Source: Streptomyces lushanensis (GTDB taxonomy: Bacteria; Actinomycetota; Actinomycetes; Streptomycetales; Streptomycetaceae). Taken from it: 33,721 nt of DNA. Positions 29,375 to 33,721 of this stretch are shown here, one piece after another. The DNA is taken from positions 1 to 33,721 of the forward strand of contig NZ_MAUD01000200.1 in assembly GCF_001700515.1 (NCBI RefSeq). The letters run 5' to 3'. Both the position numbers and the translations under genes were made by a program. Within the stretch, counting starts at the first letter, position 1. Each line of letters opens with the position of its first letter. The notes beneath the pieces were generated by a model. It was not told the DNA's origin and ran no database searches. It was given only the letters and a program-made list of their open reading frames with translations.

Positions 29375-31453
29375 ATGGCAGGACGCAATCGGGACCGCAG
29401 TCGGCACCGGAACCGAGCGGTGATCGGTGCCGATGAGACACTCGCGCTCAATCGCGTGGGCAGCTTCGACTGGGATCTGGAGAGCGGGTTCCTGGATCTG
29501 GACGCGGTGGCCCTGGACGTGTTCGATCTGCGCCCGGGTGAGTACGACGGTACGCGCGAGTCCGTGCTGCCGCGCATCCCGCACGAGGAGCGCGTCCGTC
29601 TCGAAGCCGTCGTGGACGCGGCGGTCCGGCACGGCCGGCCCTCGTACGGCTCGTACTTCCAGCTGCTGCGCCGCACCGGTGTGCGGCAGTGGACCCATAC
29701 GCGGGGGCGCATCCTGCGCGACGAGCTGGGGCACGCGTACCGCGTCGTCGGGATCGTCCGCGACGCGACGTCGGACCTGACGGAGTCCAGTGCGGCCGGC
29801 CCCGGCGGCATGGTCCGCGAAGGGCTGAACAGCCTGGTGCAGAGGACCGCCGAAGCCCTGTCCAGAGCGGTCACCGTGGACGATGTCGCCGCCGTTCTGA
29901 CCGGTGTCGGCGGGCTGGAGCGCTTCGGCGCCGACGGACTCGCGCTCGGTCTGGTCGAGGGTGGCACCCTGAGGCTCATCGCGCTGTCCGGGGAGTCCAT
30001 GGACGTACTGGACGACCTGCGCCTCCACCGTCTCGACGGAACGCTGCCGCTCGCCGAGGCCGTCCTGAACCAGCGGCCACGCTTCGTCACCTCGCTGAGC
30101 GAGCTCGTCGTCGACCGCTTCCCGCGGCTGCGGCCGTATGTCCGCGGGCTCGGATTCAACGCGGCGGCCTTCCTGCCGCTGATCGCCCAGGCCCGCTCCA
30201 TCGGCTGCCTCGCGCTCTTCTACCGGCGGCGCACCCACTTCTCCGCCGAGAGCCGCTCGCTGTGTCTGGGCCTGGCCGGGATCGTGGCACAGTCCCTCCA
30301 GCGCGCCATCCTCTTCGACCAGGAACGCGAGTTCGCGACGGGCCTCCAGGCATCCATGCTGCCCCGCGACATCCCGGAGTTCCCCGGCGCCGAGATCGCC
30401 GTGCGCTACCACGCGGCGTGGAGCGGCAGAGAGGTCGGCGGTGACTGGTACGACGTGATCGCTCTGCCCAGGAACCGGGTCGGTGTGGTCGTCGGCGACG
30501 TCCAGGGACATGACACCCATGCCGCCGCGATCATGGGACAGCTGCGGATCGCCCTGCGCGCCTTCGCGGGCGAGGGCCACACCCCCGCGACCGTACTGGC
30601 GCGTGCCTCGCGCTTTCTCGCGGAACTCGACACCGAACGCTTCGCGACCTGCACCTATGCCCAGGTGGACCTGGGCAGCGGTGTCGTACGGGCCGTACGG
30701 GCCGGCCATCTCGGCCCGCTGATCCGCCACACCGACGGCAGAACCGGCTGGCCCAATCTGCGGGGCGGGCTCCCGCTGGGCTTCGCCACGACCTTCGGCC
30801 ACGAGGACTTTCCCGAGACCCGGCTCGATCTGGTGCCCGGCGAGACACTCGTGCTCTGCACCGACGGGCTGGTCGAGGAGCCGGGCCGCGACATCTCGGC
30901 CGGTATGGACACGCTCGCCGACATCGTCAGATCCGGGCCGGACACGGCGAGCGCGCTGGCCGACCATCTCTCGGACCGGCTCTGGGAGCGCTGGGGGACG
31001 GGGGACGATGTGGCGCTGCTGGTTCTGCGCCGCCGCCCAGACCGCGGCACGGACCAGGCGCCGCGCATCCATCAGTACGTCCATCAGGCGGATCCGGAAG
31101 GGCTGGTGGAGACCCGTGCGGTGCTGCGTCAGGCCCTGGCGGACTGGGGGCTGACGGCGCTGATCGACGATGTGGAGCTGGCGGCGGGCGAACTGCTGGT
31201 GAATGTGCTGCTGCACACGGAGAGCGGGGCGGTGCTCACCCTGGAGGTCCTGCCGGAGCCGGTCCGCCGGGTACGCCTCTGGGTCAAGGACCGCTCCAGC
31301 GTCTGGCCCCGCCGCCGTACACCCGGCGAGGCGGCGACCTCCGGCAGAGGGCTGCTGATGGTCGACGCCGTGGCCGCGCGCTGGGGGGTCGAGCCGCGGG
31401 GCGACGGCAAGGCCGTCTGGTGCGAGTTCGAGCCGGACACGGTCCGGCGCTGA
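29375..31453 (+). CDS. SpoIIE-type PP2C phosphatase with PAS, GAF and ATPase domains
   Basis: A 692-residue cytoplasmic sensor protein. A PAS domain (about 20-130; RVGSFDWDLESGFLDLD) is followed by a GAF domain (about 150-310; LERFGADGLALGLVEGGTLRL, FLPLIAQARSIGCLALFYR), a PP2C/SpoIIE phosphatase (about 325-550; VGGDWYDVIALP, GDVQGHDTHAAAIMGQLR, LVLCTDGLVE, TGDDVALLVL) with its metal aspartates, and a C-terminal HATPase_c anti-sigma kinase-type domain (about 560-690; ELAAGELLVNVLLH, WVKDRSS, GRGLLMVDAVAARWG). Such proteins dephosphorylate anti-anti-sigma factors, and the fused ATPase may be their opposite kinase. No STAS or sigma gene is in the window. A weak GGAG precedes the ATG. Confidence 0.93.
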   Translation: MAGRNRDRSRHRNRAVIGADETLALNRVGSFDWDLESGFLDLDAVALDVFDLRPGEYDGTRESVLPRIPHEERVRLEAVVDAAVRHGRPSYGSYFQLLRRTGVRQWTHTRGRILRDELGHAYRVVGIVRDATSDLTESSAAGPGGMVREGLNSLVQRTAEALSRAVTVDDVAAVLTGVGGLERFGADGLALGLVEGGTLRLIALSGESMDVLDDLRLHRLDGTLPLAEAVLNQRPRFVTSLSELVVDRFPRLRPYVRGLGFNAAAFLPLIAQARSIGCLALFYRRRTHFSAESRSLCLGLAGIVAQSLQRAILFDQEREFATGLQASMLPRDIPEFPGAEIAVRYHAAWSGREVGGDWYDVIALPRNRVGVVVGDVQGHDTHAAAIMGQLRIALRAFAGEGHTPATVLARASRFLAELDTERFATCTYAQVDLGSGVVRAVRAGHLGPLIRHTDGRTGWPNLRGGLPLGFATTFGHEDFPETRLDLVPGETLVLCTDGLVEEPGRDISAGMDTLADIVRSGPDTASALADHLSDRLWERWGTGDDVALLVLRRRPDRGTDQAPRIHQYVHQADPEGLVETRAVLRQALADWGLTALIDDVELAAGELLVNVLLHTESGAVLTLEVLPEPVRRVRLWVKDRSSVWPRRRTPGEAATSGRGLLMVDAVAARWGVEPRGDGKAVWCEFEPDTVRR

Positions 31454-31492
31454 GCGCTGCTCTTACAAAGCAGATGTCAGGGACTCGGCCGA

Positions 31493-31522
31493 CCGCCCCC
31501 TGCGCGTCGGCGCAGAGGGCGG
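31493..31522. terminator. Hairpin between the phosphatase and the small exported peptide
   Basis: CCGCCCCCTGCGC-GTCG-GCGCAGAGGGCGG is a 13-bp stem with one mismatch, 39 bp after the phosphatase stop. It probably ends transcripts from both convergent genes. Confidence 0.6.
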
Positions 31523-31544
31523 ATCATCGGCGGCGGAACGGAAC

Positions 31545-31778
31545 TCAGATGTCCAGGAAGCCGAACCATCCGCCGGCCTTGTGCGACGAGGAGGCGCCCT
31601 GGGTGATTCCCGCGGGCCCGCCCAGGTTGTGGAAGTGGCCCGCGGCGCCCTCCGTGTGGAAGCCGCCCGCCGCCACGGTCGCTTCGTCGTGGTCCCCGCA
31701 GGCGAGGGCCGAACCGGCGCCGCCGAGCAGAGCGGCGGCGGCGAGGGCGGTGGTGGCGAGCACGGTACGGATACGCAT
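31545..31778 (-). CDS. Small exported peptide, histidine-containing
   Basis: A 77-residue secreted protein with no family I can name. Residues 1-26 (MRIRTVLATTALAAAALL...SALA) form a signal peptide with a cut before Cys27. The lipobox would have A at -3, so signal peptidase I is more likely than lipidation. The mature 51 residues hold GDHDE, GGFHTEGAAGHFHNLGG and SSHKAGGWFGFLDI: five histidines, one cysteine, many glycines. GGAG lies 6 bases before ATG 31778; a longer frame up to 31817 adds MRCSHHHLTEEFL but starts without a ribosome-binding site. Possible roles are metal binding or a surface or antimicrobial peptide. It is monocistronic and faces the phosphatase. Confidence 0.7.
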   Translation of the reverse strand: MRIRTVLATTALAAAALLGGAGSALACGDHDEATVAAGGFHTEGAAGHFHNLGGPAGITQGASSSHKAGGWFGFLDI

Positions 31779-31926
31779 GAGGAACTCCTCCGTCAGATGG
31801 TGATGCGAACACCGCATGCGTGCCCCGGTGAGCCCGGTCTTCGACCGGATCGCGGTTCATCCCACCCGTACAGCCGAATAAATCAGGACAAGTGGAAATA
31901 TTTACGCTATAAGGCGTTGATGTGAG
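31779..31926. promoter_or_regulatory. AT-rich spacer holding the small-peptide promoter
   Basis: The stretch 31875-31925 is markedly AT-rich for this genome, with TATTTACGCTATAAGG in its middle. It likely contains the promoter of the small peptide gene (minus strand). No single -35/-10 pair stands out. It also lies just after the stop of the binding-protein gene. Confidence 0.35.
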
Positions 31927-32805
31927 CTAGAGGGCGTCGGTGCCCTCGACGGCGTGGGCGACGGCGTCGAGGAACCGGGCGTGCGCGAGATGGCTGCAGG
32001 GCGCCTCCGGGTTCCACGGCACGATCCGGGCCCGCTCCTCGACGGCGCGCCAGTGCGCACTGCCGCGGAGCAGGGCGGGTGGCGCCGCGTTGGAGCGGAC
32101 GTCGGCGAGCACGATGTCCGGCTCCAGGGCGGCGGCCTCGGACCAGCCGGCCGTACGCCAGTTGGCACCGCCGCCCTCCTCGGGCTCGATCAGGGCCACT
32201 CCCAGCTCGCCGAGGGCCCGTAGATCCGGCCAGGTCAGAGGCCTGGCCAGATACGCCGTCTCCGGACCGGCGGCCGACAGCGCCAGTACCCGGGGCGCAC
32301 CGGGCCGCGCCGCCGCGCCCCGCAGCCGGGACTCCGCGCGGTCCAGTTCGGCCTCCGCGGGCCGGCCGGGCGCGTCCAGCGAGCGGGCCAGCTCCGTGAA
32401 CCGGTCCCTGATGCCCTCGAACGTACGGTCCTTGCCCACGTCGAGGACGACCACGGGCAGCCGCTCCTCCAGACGCTTCGCCGCCTCCGGGTCGATTCCG
32501 TAGAACTGTCCGCCGCCGTAGCTGACGGCGACCACCAGATCCGGCTCCGCCGCGAGCAGCGCGTCCAGATCGAGGGCGCTGCCCGCGCCGAAGTCGCGCA
32601 GCTCGTCGAGAGGCAGCTCGCCCGCCTTCGCGGGATCGGGTGCCCCGCCGTCGTGGTGGGAGCCGAAGACACCCAGGGGGCGCAACCCGTGGTCCCACAG
32701 GGTCGCGCCCGCCTGTATGTAGGTCACCACCCGTGCCGGACGGTTCGGTACGACGGTCAGATGGCCGCGGTCGTCAGTGAACTCCCAGCGGTTGCCCGGG
32801 TTCAT
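31927..32805 (-). CDS. FecB/BtuF-like substrate-binding protein without signal peptide
   Basis: A 292-residue protein with the two-lobed helical-backbone fold of iron-siderophore or cobalamin binding proteins. VVPNRPARVVTYIQAGATLWDHGLRPLGVFG (about 17-47) is the first lobe start, LDLDALLAAEPDLVVAVSYGG (about 78-98) is the signature of the family, and ALEPDIVLADVRSN (about 224-237) belongs to the second lobe. There is no signal peptide or lipobox: the protein opens MNPGNRWEFTDDRGHL. ATG 32805 has GAGGCGAG upstream; a longer frame reaching 33123 is arginine/proline-rich and not credible. No ABC permease or ATPase is next to it. It may be a cytoplasmic binding or sensor protein. Substrate unknown. 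Confidence 0.82.
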   Translation of the reverse strand: MNPGNRWEFTDDRGHLTVVPNRPARVVTYIQAGATLWDHGLRPLGVFGSHHDGGAPDPAKAGELPLDELRDFGAGSALDLDALLAAEPDLVVAVSYGGGQFYGIDPEAAKRLEERLPVVVLDVGKDRTFEGIRDRFTELARSLDAPGRPAEAELDRAESRLRGAAARPGAPRVLALSAAGPETAYLARPLTWPDLRALGELGVALIEPEEGGGANWRTAGWSEAAALEPDIVLADVRSNAAPPALLRGSAHWRAVEERARIVPWNPEAPCSHLAHARFLDAVAHAVEGTDAL

Positions 32806-33112
32806 GTCTCGCCTCGTTCCGCTTGTGATTCCGCTCGTTCTGGCGCGGTTTCCTGTGTGCGGCGCCGGTACGCGCTGTTCGCGCGGGCGCCATCCACTGT
32901 CTGCCCACCTCGGACCGCCCGAACTCCCGCTCCACCGCCGTGCGGACTCCCGCCCCAGGGCCGTCCCGCCCGGTCCCGCGGCCCGATGATGGAGAATCGC
33001 TGATCGTGGCGGGTGGTTCGGCCGCCGCACGGACCCAGGGGCCCGATTCCCGCCAGGCCGGACAGGGCCCGGTGCCCGAAGACCCCTCAGCACGCCCGTA
33101 CGGAGCGTATTC
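32806..33112. other. Divergent spacer before the K+/H+ antiporter operon
   Basis: 307 bp between the divergent binding-protein and KhtT-like genes. It contains GC-rich dyads (GGCGCC at about 32859 and 32885) but I see no riboswitch of the c-di-AMP (ydaO) type, no clear promoter and no coding sequence. Confidence 0.4.
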
Positions 33113-33598
33113 ATGGAGCCCACCGCTCATGTCAGCAGAACCACCCTGCCCGGGGTCGGTGTCCGTTACGACCTGAACACGGACGCCGGAGAGCATCTGT
33201 CGGTCGTCGTGCACCAGGACGGACGGCGCATCCTCGCCTTCCACGATCCGGAGGACGACGACAACTGCAAGGAGGCCGCGTCCCTCGCTCCGCACGAGGC
33301 GACGGCGCTCTCCGAACTCCTGACACCGGACCCCGTCGCGCATCTGCGTCAGCATCTGGAGATCGATCTGCTCACCGAGCACATCCCGGTCACCAAGAGA
33401 TCGCCGTACGTGGGCCGCACGCTCGGCTCCGCCCAGGTGCGTACCCGGACCGGCGCCTCGATCGTGGCCGTCCTGCGCCGCACGGACGCCTTTCCCTCGC
33501 CCGCCCCGGACTTCCGCTTCGCCCTCGGGGACACCCTCGTCGTCGTCGGTACCCGGGAAGGTGTCGACGCCGCCGCCGAACTGATCACCGGAGGATGA
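33113..33598 (+). CDS. Cation:proton antiporter regulatory subunit (KhtT-like)
   Basis: A 161-residue cytoplasmic protein. The N-terminal half (about 1-80) has LPGVGVRYDLNTDAGEHLSVVVHQDGRRILAFHD, typical of KhtT-type regulators. The C-terminal half (about 90-161; YVGRTLGSAQVRTRTGASIVAVLRRTDAFPSPAPDFRFALGDTLVVVGTREGVDAAAELI) is a TrkA-C (RCK_C) domain. In the Bacillus KhtTU system, KhtT regulates the K+/H+ antiporter KhtU through such a domain in response to c-di-AMP and pH. GGAG precedes ATG 33113. The antiporter gene begins 6 bp after its stop, so the two are co-transcribed. Confidence 0.9.
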   Translation: MEPTAHVSRTTLPGVGVRYDLNTDAGEHLSVVVHQDGRRILAFHDPEDDDNCKEAASLAPHEATALSELLTPDPVAHLRQHLEIDLLTEHIPVTKRSPYVGRTLGSAQVRTRTGASIVAVLRRTDAFPSPAPDFRFALGDTLVVVGTREGVDAAAELITGG

Positions 33599-33604
33599 AC
33601 GCCC

Positions 33605-33721
33605 GTGCACGACACCACCGCACTGCTCATAGAACTCGGCTCCGTCATCCTGGTCCTGGGCATACTCGGCCGGCTGGCCGGCCGGGTGGGCTTCTCCGCG
33701 ATCCCGCTCTACCTGCTCGCC
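33605..33721 (+). CDS. Cation:proton antiporter (KhtU-like), 5' part
   Basis: The first 39 codons of a membrane antiporter, cut by the window end. It starts at GTG 33605 with GGAGG at 33591-33595 and begins VHDTTALLIELGSVILVLGI, then RLAGRVGFSAIPLYLLA, the first membrane helix and following loop of the CPA2 family. With KhtT just upstream it is predicted to exchange K+ (or Na+) for protons across the membrane. The rest of the gene, including any regulatory C-terminus, is outside the window. Confidence 0.85.
   Translation, partial: MHDTTALLIELGSVILVLGILGRLAGRVGFSAIPLYLLA

Noticed and set aside
32806..33112. c-di-AMP (ydaO-type) riboswitch before the KhtT-like gene
   Set aside because: I could not find the conserved motifs of that riboswitch. 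KhtT itself is the known c-di-AMP-responsive part in related systems.

Overview
The window looks like a chromosomal segment of a Streptomyces or a close relative. It is about 70% G+C with strong G/C bias at third codon positions, uses GTG and TTG starts freely, has many ATGA-type stop/start overlaps, and carries families typical of the genus (SpoIIE-type phosphatase with PAS/GAF/ATPase domains, GH75 chitosanase, Tat-exported phosphoesterase, DUF4032). I see no tRNA, rRNA, CRISPR array, transposase, integrase or prophage gene. It reads as ordinary chromosome with one small secondary-metabolite cassette and several regulatory modules.

Layout. 1-920: GNAT acetyltransferase and VOC protein. 968-3903: two divergent operons, PAP2 phosphatase/DedA on the minus strand and BlaI repressor/M56 metalloprotease on the plus strand, separated by a 115-bp intergenic region with two copies of the dyad GTCTAC-N6-GTAGAC. 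3984-7995: unknown protein, ArsR/SRPBCC operon, membrane acyltransferase and TerB-like protein. 8137-8850: dienelactone hydrolase. 8914-12679: lipid/aromatic cassette, with a UbiA prenyltransferase divergent from a type III PKS / ICMT-type methyltransferase / flavoprotein operon of the alkylresorcinol (SrsABC-like) kind. 12766-15917: DUF4032 protein and a Tat-exported metallophosphoesterase. 16283-20641: three-gene operon resembling glycerol kinase plus a two-subunit glycerol-3-phosphate dehydrogenase (GlpK, GlpA-like with BFD domain, GlpB-like). 21412-24073: unknown protein and an APC permease. 24222-28109: secreted GH75 chitosanase, NUDIX hydrolase, and a large secreted F5/8C plus beta-helix protein with a LacI-type palindrome just after its predicted transcription start. 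28382-31453: TetR regulator and a SpoIIE-type phosphatase. 31545-33721: small exported histidine-containing peptide, a signal-less FecB/BtuF-like binding protein, and the start of a KhtTU-like K+/H+ antiporter operon, cut by the window end.

The two most interesting candidate systems are (a) the BlaI/M56 pair facing DedA-PAP2 across a doubled operator. This suggests a cell-wall-stress circuit controlling undecaprenyl-phosphate handling rather than a beta-lactamase. (b) The UbiA + type III PKS + methyltransferase + flavoprotein set, which may prenylate or otherwise extend a phenolic lipid or quinone. Both are inferences from gene content, context and visible motifs. Nothing here was database-searched.
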